DNA of 64,000 bases from assembly GCA_051649305.1 (NCBI GenBank), contig JBOFGV010000019.1:1-64000 (forward strand), in the 5' to 3' direction. Below are positions 51,051 to 58,812 of the stretch, one piece after another. The notes under the pieces were generated by a model, which ran no database searches, was not told the DNA's origin, and saw nothing but the letters and a program-made list of their open reading frames with translations. Position numbers and translations under genes: made by a program. This DNA is from JADCCX01 sp051649305. Lineage in GTDB: Bacteria > Pseudomonadota > Alphaproteobacteria > Rhizobiales > Beijerinckiaceae. How positions within the stretch are numbered: position 1 is the stretch's first letter; each line of letters starts with the position of its first letter.

Positions 51051-51890
51051 ATGACCCCACTCAATGCAGAACGCAGCAATCAAGGACGCCGTAACAACAT
51101 TGAAGCCGTTGATCCCTTGTGGACACGACTGCGGTCTGACGCAGAAACCATTCTTGCCAGAGAACCGACACTCAGCTCCTTCGTGCTGGCGACCGTATTA
51201 CAGCAGCCGGGTCTGGAAGCGGCAGTCATTCACCGCATTTCCGAGCGTCTGGATCATCCCGATCTTCCCTCAGCGCTGATCCGTCAGACTTTTTCGCAAA
51301 CTTTGCAGGACGACCCAAGCCTGGTCACGGCCATTCGCGCTGATATTCTGGCGGTGCTTGACCGCGATCCGGTTGCAACGCGGGTGATTGAGCCTGTGCT
51401 CTACTTCAAGGGATTTCACGCAATCGAGACCCATCGTCTCGCCCACCACCTCTGGCAGCATGGCAGACAGGATCTGGCGCTCTATCTCCAGAGCCGCGCT
51501 TCAGTGGTGTTTCAGACGGACATTCACCCTAACGCCCGCTTCGGGAAGGGCATTTTCCTCGATCACGCAACCGGGCTTGTTGTTGGCTCAACGGCGGTTG
51601 TTGAGGATGATGTGTCCATTCTGCAGGACGTCACACTGGGTGGTACAGGCAAGGAACAGGGCGACCGCCATCCGAAGATTCGACGTGGCGTTCTCATCGG
51701 TGCCGGGGCCAAGATTCTCGGCAACATAGAGGTTGGCCATTGTGCCCGTGTGGCAGCTGGCTCCGTTGTACTGAACGCTGTCCCGCACAACACAACAGTC
51801 GCAGGCGTGCCGGCCAAGGTAGTGGGTGAGGCAGGCTGCGCCGAGCCTGCGCGCTCGATGGACCAGATCCTGAACGATATGCAGGGTTGA
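51051..51890 (+). CDS. cysE: Serine O-acetyltransferase
   Basis: A 279-residue enzyme that makes O-acetylserine from serine and acetyl-CoA, the first step of cysteine synthesis. An N-terminal helical domain (about 20-140, DPLWTRLRSDAE opening) precedes the left-handed beta-helix of hexapeptide repeats: IHPNARFGKGIFLDHATG (catalytic His/Asp, about 160-177), LGGTGKEQGDRHPKI and the final AAGSVVLN coil. The C-terminal tail is the usual site of cysteine feedback binding. ATG at 51051 preferred to an in-frame GTG at 51003. Followed by a DUF3126 gene. Confidence 0.94.
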   Translation: MTPLNAERSNQGRRNNIEAVDPLWTRLRSDAETILAREPTLSSFVLATVLQQPGLEAAVIHRISERLDHPDLPSALIRQTFSQTLQDDPSLVTAIRADILAVLDRDPVATRVIEPVLYFKGFHAIETHRLAHHLWQHGRQDLALYLQSRASVVFQTDIHPNARFGKGIFLDHATGLVVGSTAVVEDDVSILQDVTLGGTGKEQGDRHPKIRRGVLIGAGAKILGNIEVGHCARVAAGSVVLNAVPHNTTVAGVPAKVVGEAGCAEPARSMDQILNDMQG

Positions 51891-52016
51891 GGCAAAAGAC
51901 CTTCTTTCAGACAGTTTACTTTCAGACTTGCCACCTTTCAAAGACCGTGGCACTCCTCCCGCCTGAATGCGCCGCGACCCTTTTCGCGTCGAAATTTTTT
52001 TAAAAAGAGGCCCGCC

Positions 52017-52226
52017 GTGGACAAGACAGAACTGCTCAAGGTTGAAGGTTATCTTCGCCAGACATTCAGCAACGCAGCCATCAAGGTTCTGGCCCGTCCG
52101 AAAAAAACAGACTCGGCTGAGGTCTATATCGGCGATGAATTCATTGGCATCGTTTTCCTGGATGATGAAGACGGTGATAAATCCTACAGCTTCACCATGT
52201 CCATTCTGGATACCGATCTCGAGTAA
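52017..52226 (+). CDS. DUF3126 family protein
   Basis: A 69-residue acidic protein with the DUF3126 pattern: VEGYLRQTF opening, VLARPKKTDSAEVYIGDEFIG centre and the SYSFTMSILD end. The family is confined to alphaproteobacteria and often follows cysE; the function is unknown. The GTG start is preceded by AAAGAGG. The 126-base gap after cysE contains a TTTTTTTAAAAA stretch but no clear promoter. Confidence 0.85.
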   Translation: MDKTELLKVEGYLRQTFSNAAIKVLARPKKTDSAEVYIGDEFIGIVFLDDEDGDKSYSFTMSILDTDLE

Positions 52227-52230
52227 GCCG

Positions 52231-52899
52231 TTACTGGCTGGACCAGCCTTTCAGCAATCCAGCCAATCCCTGCTCAAGAATTTCCCATTGTGTCAGCAGG
52301 TCAGGTGAAAACCTGATCTGGATATCGGCGCCAGACCGACGGAAGCGCCAGAGACAAGTCTCCCCGATTTCTTCCGTTGTTTTGCCGGGCTTACGGCATC
52401 GGGCTGCAAAACGGCGCCCATCGGGTGGTGACATAAACAGCTCTTCGTCGCCGTAGGGACTGTCAGCCGCAAAGCGCCGCATGATCAACCCACCGGGATT
52501 ATCCCAGACATCAGGCTCCAGAAACCGTCCGTAGATATCCTGCGGACGCTCCGCTGGATCAATCACGCCATCACCGCGCATGATGGCCAGAAACACCAGT
52601 TGGCGCTGATCGGGCGCCAGTTTCCCCGCTGAAGCTTTTGTGGGTATGCCCGCCGCTGCCATTGCTGGAAACTTTGCAACAAGATCAATGCGCTCAACTG
52701 CAACGCTACGGGGCAGGATACCACTTCTGAAATAGGTTTGCGGGACACTGAGCCGCAGGTTTTCAATCGTCACCGGCACAACACCCGCCACAACCGGGTT
52801 CTCATCCGCCTCCTTCATCAGGGAATACAGCGCGACACCTGCGCCGGCACCAGCCAGCACCAGCAGAAGCACTGCCATCAATGTCTTGGCCGGTGTCAT
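52231..52899 (-). CDS. Membrane-anchored hypothetical protein
   Basis: A 222-residue protein not recognised. One N-terminal hydrophobic helix (TLMAVLLLVLAGAGAGVALYSL, about 5-26) anchors it, and the remaining 190 residues are soluble, presumably periplasmic. RLSVPQTYFRSG and a late RCRKPG...CLWRF with two cysteines may form a disulfide. It converges on the DUF3126 gene and is divergent from the small membrane protein gene at 53033, with 133 bases between them that show no clear site. Confidence 0.65.
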   Translation of the reverse strand: MTPAKTLMAVLLLVLAGAGAGVALYSLMKEADENPVVAGVVPVTIENLRLSVPQTYFRSGILPRSVAVERIDLVAKFPAMAAAGIPTKASAGKLAPDQRQLVFLAIMRGDGVIDPAERPQDIYGRFLEPDVWDNPGGLIMRRFAADSPYGDEELFMSPPDGRRFAARCRKPGKTTEEIGETCLWRFRRSGADIQIRFSPDLLTQWEILEQGLAGLLKGWSSQ

Positions 52900-53032
52900 C
52901 GTCCAGCGTTTTCCCCGTTCACCACGTTGAATGATTCGTGGCCTGTATCAGAAGTGAACACTTGAGATTTCTGTTCCGTTAACAGATGATAAACCACGTT
53001 GTTTGTGTTGCGTCTGATTGTGGAGTTGCGTG

Positions 53033-53362
53033 ATGGTTGCCTTTGAGCCTGTTCATCTCGATGCCTTGCGGGCCTTGCTGTTCGGCTTTGCGCTTGCAGG
53101 TCTGCTGGCGAGCGCCTTCCAGTATCTGACAGACCGTCCGGCGAGCTTCACCCTGCTGCAACAGGGTGGCTGGTCAGCCATCATTTCAGTGCCATTTGTG
53201 GTGATGGCAGCGCCATTCATCATCCTGCGCAATACCATCCGTGGTCGCCGGTTTGAACGGCGCTCCATGTTTTTTGTGTGGCTGGCCACAGTCATTGCCT
53301 GCCTCTGGAGCATGGCCGCTGGCCGTTTCATGTTGGATGTTGTGGCAAAATGGCTGGTGTGA
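53033..53362 (+). CDS. Small conserved-type membrane protein, unknown function
   Basis: A 109-residue protein with three hydrophobic helices: ALRALLFGFALAGLLASAFQ (about 11-30), WSAIISVPFVVMAAPFIILR (about 46-65) and FVWLATVIACLWSMAAG (about 82-98), linked by basic cytoplasmic loops. The ATG at 53033 has GGAG eight bases upstream. No functional motif. The layout suggests a small rhizobial inner-membrane family; I cannot assign a role. Confidence 0.65.
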   Translation: MVAFEPVHLDALRALLFGFALAGLLASAFQYLTDRPASFTLLQQGGWSAIISVPFVVMAAPFIILRNTIRGRRFERRSMFFVWLATVIACLWSMAAGRFMLDVVAKWLV

Positions 53363-53421
53363 TTTGGACAGAAGCCTGATCAGCTGATACACCGCTTCCA
53401 TCATTCGGGAGCACTGCTATC

Positions 53422-53949
53422 ATGCCATCCTACAGCCTTGACGGGCAAAAGCCTGAAACTCCTGCTGACAACGATCACTGGATTGCGCCTGATGCGCACA
53501 TCATGGGCCGCGTTCGCCTTGCAAAAGACGTCGGCATCTGGTTTGGCGCTGTGCTGCGCGGCGACAACGAGTGGATCTCCATCGGCGAAGGAAGCAACAT
53601 CCAAGAACACGCGATGTTGCACACCGATATGGGCTATCCCCTCACCGTTGGTGCCCATTGCACCATCGGCCACCGGGCGATCCTGCATGGATGCAGCATT
53701 GGCAACAACAGCCTTGTGGGCATGGGTGCCATCATTCTCAACGGCGCAAAGATTGGCAACAACTGCCTTGTTGGCGCCGGTGCACTCGTGACAGAGGGAA
53801 AGGAGTTTCCAGACAATTCGCTGATTGTTGGCTCCCCGGCCAAGGCAATCCGCACACTTGATGATGCAGCGGCAGCCCGCCTGCGTCAGTCAGCCGAGAG
53901 TTACGTCGCCAACTGGAAACGCTTTCAGGCTGGATTGAAGCCGCTCTAA
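53422..53949 (+). CDS. Gamma-class carbonic anhydrase family protein (YrdA/PaaY-like)
   Basis: A 175-residue left-handed beta-helix protein. The three zinc histidines of the gamma-CA family are visible in HAMLHTD (about 64-70) and in VGAHCTIGHRAILHGC (about 76-91), inside hexapeptide repeats (IGNNSLVGMGAIILNGAKIG). It forms trimers and may hydrate CO2 or act on a CoA ester; many members are inactive as anhydrases. Its stop is 17 bases from the convergent transglutaminase-like gene. Confidence 0.87.
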   Translation: MPSYSLDGQKPETPADNDHWIAPDAHIMGRVRLAKDVGIWFGAVLRGDNEWISIGEGSNIQEHAMLHTDMGYPLTVGAHCTIGHRAILHGCSIGNNSLVGMGAIILNGAKIGNNCLVGAGALVTEGKEFPDNSLIVGSPAKAIRTLDDAAAARLRQSAESYVANWKRFQAGLKPL

Positions 53950-53965
53950 ACCGGCTGTCGCGGGA

Positions 53966-54595
53966 TCAGCGGCTTCTGGCGGTAATGATGTTGGTGTCAA
54001 CATTGCCAAGGGAAACCCAGCGGTTGGGATGCTCTTGCGACTGGCGCTTGATGAAACGATAGCCTGTTTCTGTCCAGAGCTTCACCTTGGGTTCCTGATT
54101 GTCGAGGATGAAATCCCCACGATCTGTTTTGACGGTCAGGATAGCGTGACCGTCCCCCTTTTTGTCCCGAACAACCGTGATGAGAAGAGACTGCCTGTGC
54201 CAACCAGCAGCGATCAACTGGCGGCGTTTTTCCAGAACATAGTCTTCGCAGTCACCCCGGCCATCGGTTGGGTATGACCAGCGCTCAGCAACGCCCCAGT
54301 GATCGATATCTGTAACTGGTTCTATGTCTCTGTTCACAGTAGCATTGATCGTCAGAAGCTCGCGCCAGCGTCGTTCATCCAGCACCGCATCAGCAGAACG
54401 CAGCTGTGTCACCTCACAATCCCTGCGTCCTTCGCGGGTTCCGCAAAACTCGACCCAACCCAGTGGCGGTGTTGCCTCTCCACTCACCTGAGCATAGGCA
54501 TGACGGCCATCCTGCGCCTGAAGCACGGCAGGGACTGCCATTGCACCGGCCAGGAACACACCCGCCATCAACACTGATTTTGCCAAAGAGGCCAT
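53966..54595 (-). CDS. Transglutaminase-like cysteine peptidase (BTLCP), copy 1
   Basis: A 209-residue exported protein with a signal peptide (AGVFLAGAMAVPAVLQAQ). RGDCEDYVLEKR (about 117-128) carries the catalytic Cys, GHAILTVKTDRGDF (about 150-163) the His and DNQEPKVKLW the Asp, matching the PF06035 bacterial transglutaminase-like peptidases, related to LapG, which cleaves surface adhesins under c-di-GMP control. The LapG partner LapD is not here. It is a paralogue of the next gene (same order, same motifs). GGGAGA ribosome site. Confidence 0.86.
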   Translation of the reverse strand: MASLAKSVLMAGVFLAGAMAVPAVLQAQDGRHAYAQVSGEATPPLGWVEFCGTREGRRDCEVTQLRSADAVLDERRWRELLTINATVNRDIEPVTDIDHWGVAERWSYPTDGRGDCEDYVLEKRRQLIAAGWHRQSLLITVVRDKKGDGHAILTVKTDRGDFILDNQEPKVKLWTETGYRFIKRQSQEHPNRWVSLGNVDTNIITARSR

Positions 54596-54884
54596 CGGAA
54601 ATCTCCCGTTGTTGGGAGAACAATGGCAGCAGGAGTTTCCCGGAGATTTGCGGAATTAGATGCAATTTGCCCGGTCAAAATTCAGTTTTTCTCAAGTGAT
54701 TAGAGAGATTTAGGTAAGTTTATGAATCGTGACGGTTTGCTCATTAACCAGCTAATGCATTGAACTTGCAGCGGATCGGGAGACCGCGCCGGAATGAACA
54801 GCTCAATTTGTCTGCTTCATGCAAGAAACTGTTCACGCTGGCGCTTAAGACGCAGCTCACCTTGCTCCAATGAGCCTAAAAAGC

Positions 54885-55490
54885 TCAGCGGTTGGCGGTC
54901 ACGATAGTGTTGTCAACGCCGCCCAGCGAGACCCACTTGTTGGGGTGTTGCTCTGATTGGCGCTTGACGAAACGATAACCAGTGTCTGCCCAGGACTTGA
55001 CCTTGGCTTCCTGATTATCAAGCACGAAATCGCCACGATCTGTCTTGATTGTCAGAACGGCATGGCCATCACCCTTCTTGTCACGCACAACCGTGATCAG
55101 CAGGGCCTGACGCGGCCAACCAGCCTCGATCAAACGGCGGCGCTTCTCAAGCACGTAGTCTTCGCAGTCACCCTTGCCGGTAACAGGATAGGACCACTTT
55201 TCGAGCGTGCCCCACTGCTCAAGATCAGAGATAGGATCAATCGTATCATTGACTTCACGGTTGATCTTGACGAGCTGCTTCCAGCGCTTGTCATCCAGCA
55301 GGGCCGGTATGGCAGGCAATGTACGCACGTCGCATTCAGCAGGATTTTCACCACAAAACTGCACCCAGCCAATGGGAGCGAGTGTGTCGGTGGTCACAAG
55401 AGCAGCTGTTGTCAAAGGAACGGACTGGGCCGAGGCAGAAGAGAGACCCGCCAGAACCATTGCCAAACCGAGAAAAGTTGACTTACGCAT
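54885..55490 (-). CDS. Transglutaminase-like cysteine peptidase (BTLCP), copy 2
   Basis: A 201-residue exported paralogue of copy 1. Signal peptide LGLAMVLAGLSSASAQ, then CGENPAECDVRTL, KGDCEDYVLEKRRRLIEAGW in segments (catalytic Cys), GHAVLTIKTDRGDFVLDNQ (His, Asp) and the same end (SLGGVDN/SLGNVDT). The catalytic triad is complete in both. Two TTAA-N7-TTAA boxes lie within 90 bases upstream, so cell-cycle control by CtrA is likely. The 289 bases separating the copies contain no gene. ATG at 55490 is preferred to the GTG one codon upstream. Confidence 0.86.
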   Translation of the reverse strand: MRKSTFLGLAMVLAGLSSASAQSVPLTTAALVTTDTLAPIGWVQFCGENPAECDVRTLPAIPALLDDKRWKQLVKINREVNDTIDPISDLEQWGTLEKWSYPVTGKGDCEDYVLEKRRRLIEAGWPRQALLITVVRDKKGDGHAVLTIKTDRGDFVLDNQEAKVKSWADTGYRFVKRQSEQHPNKWVSLGGVDNTIVTANR

Positions 55491-55509
55491 CACGTCACCA
55501 ACACAAACC

Positions 55510-55524
55510 TTAACGATATGTTAA
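55510..55524. promoter_or_regulatory. CtrA-type box 1 (TTAA-N7-TTAA)
   Basis: TTAACGATATGTTAA matches the full CtrA consensus exactly. It is 20 bases upstream of the copy 2 transglutaminase-like peptidase start, so it overlaps or borders its promoter. Confidence 0.6.
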
Positions 55525-55561
55525 TGTGTAATTGAGATGCGCTGGCGCGGCAACCAACTCC

Positions 55562-55576
55562 TTAACAAAGGGTTAA
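55562..55576. promoter_or_regulatory. CtrA-type box 2 (TTAA-N7-TTAA)
   Basis: TTAACAAAGGGTTAA is a second exact match, 37 bases beyond box 1 and about 72 bases upstream of the peptidase start. Two perfect boxes in 67 bases are unlikely by chance. Confidence 0.6.
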
Positions 55577-55614
55577 CGTCACTTTCGGCATTAAAGATTC
55601 AGGCGCGCAACGAG

Positions 55615-55639
55615 AAAGGCCCGCTTGAGGCGGGCCTTT
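55615..55639 (-). terminator. Stem-loop terminator of the PilZ gene
   Basis: AAAGGCCCGC (55615-55624), loop TTGAG and GCGGGCCTTT (55630-55639) form a perfect ten-pair stem, 27 bases after the PilZ stop on the minus strand. The T-run is only three bases and lies inside the stem, and the hairpin is nearly symmetrical, so it could work in both directions. Confidence 0.6.
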
Positions 55640-55665
55640 GGAGAACAATCGATCTCAGTTCAGGA

Positions 55666-56280
55666 TTAGAGTGCGACAGACACTTCCGTATCGATTTCGA
55701 GCGCCGTGAGTACGCGGCCAAACTCAACGGCCACGCCGCCTTCGAACAAGCGAACCACCTTGGCTGGCATTTTGCCAACAACAATGCGTTGACCCATGGC
55801 CAGCTTGAAGTCACCGGAAACACCGGCACCGGAGGTAGAGACGTCAATGAGACGCGCCACAACCTGCTGTCCTGTATCAAGCGTTACAACCGTGCGGGCG
55901 TTGCGTGGCTGGATACGGTCGTGACGACGATCTTCAGGCAAGCCCAGGATTTGACGATTGGCAAGCCAGGTCAACTGCGAGGCAAGCTTGTCGCGTTTGC
56001 GCACCGTGGCGGAAAAGACGATAGCAAAGCCATTGGGAAACTGGCGGACCACGGTGCCTTCAACGCGTCCAAGCTGATCAAGATAGATCACAACACGTTC
56101 ACCGAGATTGCCGCTGACTGGACCAAGAACGGACAATCCACCTGGCGAAATGTCGATCGTCTGACATGGATACTCACGCCGGGATTCCAGCATGTAGCGT
56201 CCCATAACTTCCACAGCGACGCGCTGGTGGCGGCGACGCTCCAAAGGCCTGGCTGATTGACGGGCGGCGGTTCCAAACAT
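55666..56280 (-). CDS. PilZ-domain protein (two PilZ-like modules)
   Basis: A 204-residue protein. The first module has ERRRHQR (the c-di-GMP-binding R-x3-R motif, about 14-20) and DISPGGLSV (D-x-S-x-x-G, about 44-52). The second (about 110-200) repeats the barrel with PRNARTVVTLD and DVSTSGAGV but lacks the R-x3-R. It should bind c-di-GMP and regulate surface or motility functions. ATG at 56280 chosen (GGAAGAG upstream) over GTG 56316. Convergent in direction with the upstream end of copy 2 peptidase; the GGDEF-EAL protein at the window end is a possible partner. Confidence 0.83.
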   Translation of the reverse strand: MFGTAARQSARPLERRRHQRVAVEVMGRYMLESRREYPCQTIDISPGGLSVLGPVSGNLGERVVIYLDQLGRVEGTVVRQFPNGFAIVFSATVRKRDKLASQLTWLANRQILGLPEDRRHDRIQPRNARTVVTLDTGQQVVARLIDVSTSGAGVSGDFKLAMGQRIVVGKMPAKVVRLFEGGVAVEFGRVLTALEIDTEVSVAL

Positions 56281-56329
56281 GGCTGTGCTAAACTCTTCCT
56301 TGTGCCCAGCATGCACTGAAGGAGTTAAA

Positions 56330-56383
56330 ATGGAATTAGTTCAGCAACAATTTTTAAATTTCTTTTCAATGCTTGAAGTTTAA
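56330..56383 (+). CDS. Possible 17-residue miniprotein with a perfect ribosome site
   Basis: AAGGAG (56319-56324) lies five bases before an ATG that opens a 17-codon frame, MELVQQQFLNFFSMLEV, ending TAA. It reads opposite to the PilZ and PAS genes in the 110-base space between them. Spacing and strength of the site are ideal, but a chance match cannot be excluded. An amphipathic helix is plausible. Confidence 0.25.
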   Translation: MELVQQQFLNFFSMLEV

Positions 56384-56390
56384 TCGTGGA

Positions 56391-57104
56391 CTACAGAGAC
56401 TTGCCCCCATCAATCAGGCGGAAAGATCTGCGTCGCTCCAGAAGACCTGAAATATTGGTAGCCGGCTTTCCAAAGACAGACGATGTTTTCGCTGGGATGG
56501 TTTTACTGTTGGAATCCAGCATTCTGATGCTGAGAAGGCCCAGTTCTTCGACCCGCAACCCAATCTTGCTAGCCGTGACAGCAGTTGGGAACAAACCACC
56601 CAACAATCTCAGACGGTTGCGCCCACCATGCCGAAGCGGCAAGAGAACGAGCTCGCAATCGTAATTTTTGCTGTCCAGACCTTCCGCGCTCACGCCAGCA
56701 ATCAGGGGAGAAGCATCCTGTGCCACGCTTGAGACCATGCGAGCGGCATCAACACGATCCGTGGCACGCCACCAGCGCTCAAACGGTTCTTCACGCAGTT
56801 CACGGCCTGCAAAGGCGGAAAGACGCGTGCCCGCGACACGGTAATTCCAGCTGCCATCAAAATCAGCGCCGAGAATGAAAACATCCTGAAGCAGATGACC
56901 GATTTCAGAAGGCTCAAGATCATTCCGGTCAGGAATCATCCCTCCCCGGCAAAGCCCTTGCCAATGCTCATACAACGCACGCGAACCATCATGTCTCATA
57001 TCAACGCATCCTGACCAATGCGCCTGTTGAATCAGGCGCTGTCTGTCTCTCGCTGGCACGAAATGGATGTGCACAGCGAACTTCCGGACCTTGGTTGCAG
57101 CCAT
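56391..57104 (-). CDS. PAS-domain protein (PF07310 type)
   Basis: A 237-residue protein whose core (about 30-180) has the alphaproteobacterial PAS_5 pattern: LYEHWQGLCRGGMIPDRNDLEP in segments (the W-x2-L-R-G-G-x-P-x-R-x-D-x-D-P signature), FRVAG-type strand YRVAGTRLSAFAGRELRE, and LLPLRHGGR. It probably senses a ligand or protein partner; no output domain is present. The start MAATKV at 57104 was taken because the frame's first 38 codons up to 57218 are Gln-rich and overlap promoter-like sequence. It lies on the same strand as PilZ, upstream of it. Confidence 0.78.
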   Translation of the reverse strand: MAATKVRKFAVHIHFVPARDRQRLIQQAHWSGCVDMRHDGSRALYEHWQGLCRGGMIPDRNDLEPSEIGHLLQDVFILGADFDGSWNYRVAGTRLSAFAGRELREEPFERWWRATDRVDAARMVSSVAQDASPLIAGVSAEGLDSKNYDCELVLLPLRHGGRNRLRLLGGLFPTAVTASKIGLRVEELGLLSIRMLDSNSKTIPAKTSSVFGKPATNISGLLERRRSFRLIDGGKSL

Positions 57105-57143
57105 CGTGCCAGTTGAGGTGTTAACCTTAACCAATTGTAGCTG

Positions 57144-57158
57144 TTGACCTTTTCTTAA
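57144..57158. promoter_or_regulatory. CtrA-like site / promoter in the PAS-rhomboid intergenic region
   Basis: TTGACCTTTTCTTAA fits TTAA-N7-TTAA with one change. Read as a promoter on the plus strand, TTGACC (57144-57149) plus TAGCTT (57166-57171) after 16 bases would start a transcript near 57178, exactly where a series of stem-loops begins. Confidence 0.4.
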
Positions 57159-57176
57159 CGTCTGGTAGCTTCGTTG

Positions 57177-57322
57177 CCACTGGTTTCGCTGCTTTTGCAG
57201 TGGAAAAGCTCCATTCACTGGTATTTCAGGTGAACTGACGTGACCGGGATCTGCGCTTGGCAGAACCGCATGTTAACACTTTGAGACCCTCGGGAGAGCG
57301 GCAACGCTCTCCCGTTTTTTTT
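57177..57322 (+). ncRNA. Candidate structured small RNA ending in a strong terminator
   Basis: Three successive stem-loops: CCACTG/CAGTGG (57177-57182 with 57198-57203), TTCAC/GTGAA (57214-57218 with 57230-57234) and the ten-pair terminator CGGGAGAGCG/CGCTCTCCCG (57291-57314) followed by eight T. No coding frame precedes the terminator on this strand, so the terminated transcript is most simply a non-coding RNA of about 145 bases. The alternative is an attenuated leader of the rhomboid gene, whose ATG is 110 bases further on. The whole 327-base space between the PAS and rhomboid genes holds nothing else. I do not recognise a named RNA family. Confidence 0.5.
57291..57322 (+). terminator. Rho-independent terminator
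   Basis: CGGGAGAGCG, tetraloop GCAA, CGCTCTCCCG and eight T residues make a textbook intrinsic terminator. The GNRA-type loop adds stability. No protein gene ends just upstream on the plus strand. Confidence 0.92.
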
Positions 57323-57431
57323 GCCTTGAATGCAGCATGGAAAATCTCCCCTTTCAGAGAATTGCGCCATTTGCCCGATGGTCGCTGGCGAGCAAGTCGT
57401 GCTAGGCCCGGTGCGCAACAGGACAATTGGC

Positions 57432-58259
57432 ATGACGCAGAGCAGTTTCGAGAAAGAGCCACCGCGATCGGAGCCAGTTCTCTTTGCACCTATGCCGCTG
57501 GTTGTGCTGATTGGCTTCATGCTGGGCCTGCACACCTACCGGGTGTTTGTGCCGGGTTTGTTTGAGGATACGGACATCGCTTTCCTGAATACGACAGCCT
57601 TTGTCCCCGCGCGGTTTTCGCTTTGGGCCGGGCTTGCCAGTGTTCAGGATATCCTCACGGATATTGCAGCTTCATCACCGTCCATGAGAGGTTTGCGTCA
57701 GGCGCTCTTTCAGGCTTTCGTGGCCGATGGCTCGGCAAAACCCTGGACGATGATCAGCTACTCCCTGCTTCATGCCAACTGGGAGCATGTGATTTTCAAT
57801 TGCCTATGGATGCTGGCCTTTGGCTCACCCGTGATGCATCGATTCGGTGTCACACGCTTTCTGCTGTTCTTTGCAGTTACTGCTGCTGCAGCTGCGATAT
57901 TCCATGCGTTCTTCAACCAAACCGATGTTGCTGTTCTGGTTGGCGCGTCGGGAGCTGTTTCAGGCTTGACAGCCGCAGCCTTGCGGTTCGCCATTGGCAA
58001 CAACGGATTTGGCGGCAGACAATCAAACTGGATGTCGCCAGCCGAACCTTTGATGAAGGCATTGCAGAACAAAGGTGTGATCGTCTTTATTCTGGTTTGG
58101 TTTGGCATAAACCTGCTGGCGGGCATTGGTATCCCCGTTGGCACGGGCACAGATGTCCGCATTGCATGGGAAGCCCATGTGGGTGGTTTTCTCGCAGGAT
58201 TGCTCCTTTTTGCGGCTTTTGACCCCGTTGGCTCGCAAAACGCCGCTCATTCCCGATAA
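57432..58259 (+). CDS. Rhomboid-family intramembrane serine protease
   Basis: A 275-residue protein with about six or seven hydrophobic segments. SYSLLHANWEHVIFNCLWML in segments (about 115-134) is the H-x-N/W-x-H-x-x-N region of helix 2, GASGAVSGL (about 175-183) carries the catalytic serine in G-x-S-G, and EAHVGGFLAG (about 253-262) the catalytic histidine. It cleaves membrane-anchored substrates within the bilayer. The ATG at 57432 was chosen; the open frame reaches back to 57330 but would overlap nothing known. Confidence 0.88.
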   Translation: MTQSSFEKEPPRSEPVLFAPMPLVVLIGFMLGLHTYRVFVPGLFEDTDIAFLNTTAFVPARFSLWAGLASVQDILTDIAASSPSMRGLRQALFQAFVADGSAKPWTMISYSLLHANWEHVIFNCLWMLAFGSPVMHRFGVTRFLLFFAVTAAAAAIFHAFFNQTDVAVLVGASGAVSGLTAAALRFAIGNNGFGGRQSNWMSPAEPLMKALQNKGVIVFILVWFGINLLAGIGIPVGTGTDVRIAWEAHVGGFLAGLLLFAAFDPVGSQNAAHSR

Positions 58260-58366
58260 ACAAAACTGCCACTTGCATTCGACTTTCGTATTGGCCATTC
58301 TGTCGCAGTGAGCCGGGCGCTCGCCCGCTTGCCGCTTAACGTGCCGCACCAACGGGAGGATCGGCC

Positions 58367-58801
58367 ATGACAGTAGCTACCATCATCTCCACCAAGGGCC
58401 GGGATGTGATTACATCTCAACCCCACAGGACATTGGCTGAAATCGCCGCAATCCTTGCTGAGAAGCGTATCGGCGCGATCATGATTACCGGCGCGGATGG
58501 CAGCATCAAAGGCATCATTTCAGAGCGTGATATCGTGCGCGCCATTGCCAATGGCGGCGGTGCGGCGCTTGCTGACGCTGTATCATTGCACATGACGCAA
58601 AAGGTCATCACCTGCGAGGAGACCGACATGATCTCCGACGTGATGGAAGAAATGACCCGTGGCCGCTTCCGGCACATGCCCGTGGTCAAGAATGGTCGCC
58701 TGACCGGCATCATTTCCATCGGGGACGTCGTCAAGCGCCGCATTGCGGACACCGAGGCTGAAAGCCAGTCGATGCGCGACTACATCCAGATGGCGAGTTG
58801 A
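58367..58801 (+). CDS. Tandem CBS-domain protein
   Basis: A 144-residue protein made of two CBS domains (about 8-65 and 76-135), with GAIMITGADGSIKGIISERD in segments and HMPVVKNGRLTGIISIGDVV as the two adenosyl-binding loops. Stand-alone CBS pairs bind AMP, ATP or SAM and modulate partner proteins. No partner is evident. GGGAGGA ribosome site ten bases upstream. Convergent with the patatin gene. Confidence 0.88.
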   Translation: MTVATIISTKGRDVITSQPHRTLAEIAAILAEKRIGAIMITGADGSIKGIISERDIVRAIANGGGAALADAVSLHMTQKVITCEETDMISDVMEEMTRGRFRHMPVVKNGRLTGIISIGDVVKRRIADTEAESQSMRDYIQMAS

Positions 58802-58812
58802 GCTTTTGGCCG

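Noticed and set aside
58314..58327. CGGGCG-CT-CGCCCG hairpin between the rhomboid and CBS genes
   Set aside because: Two-base loop and no T-run; too short to call a terminator.
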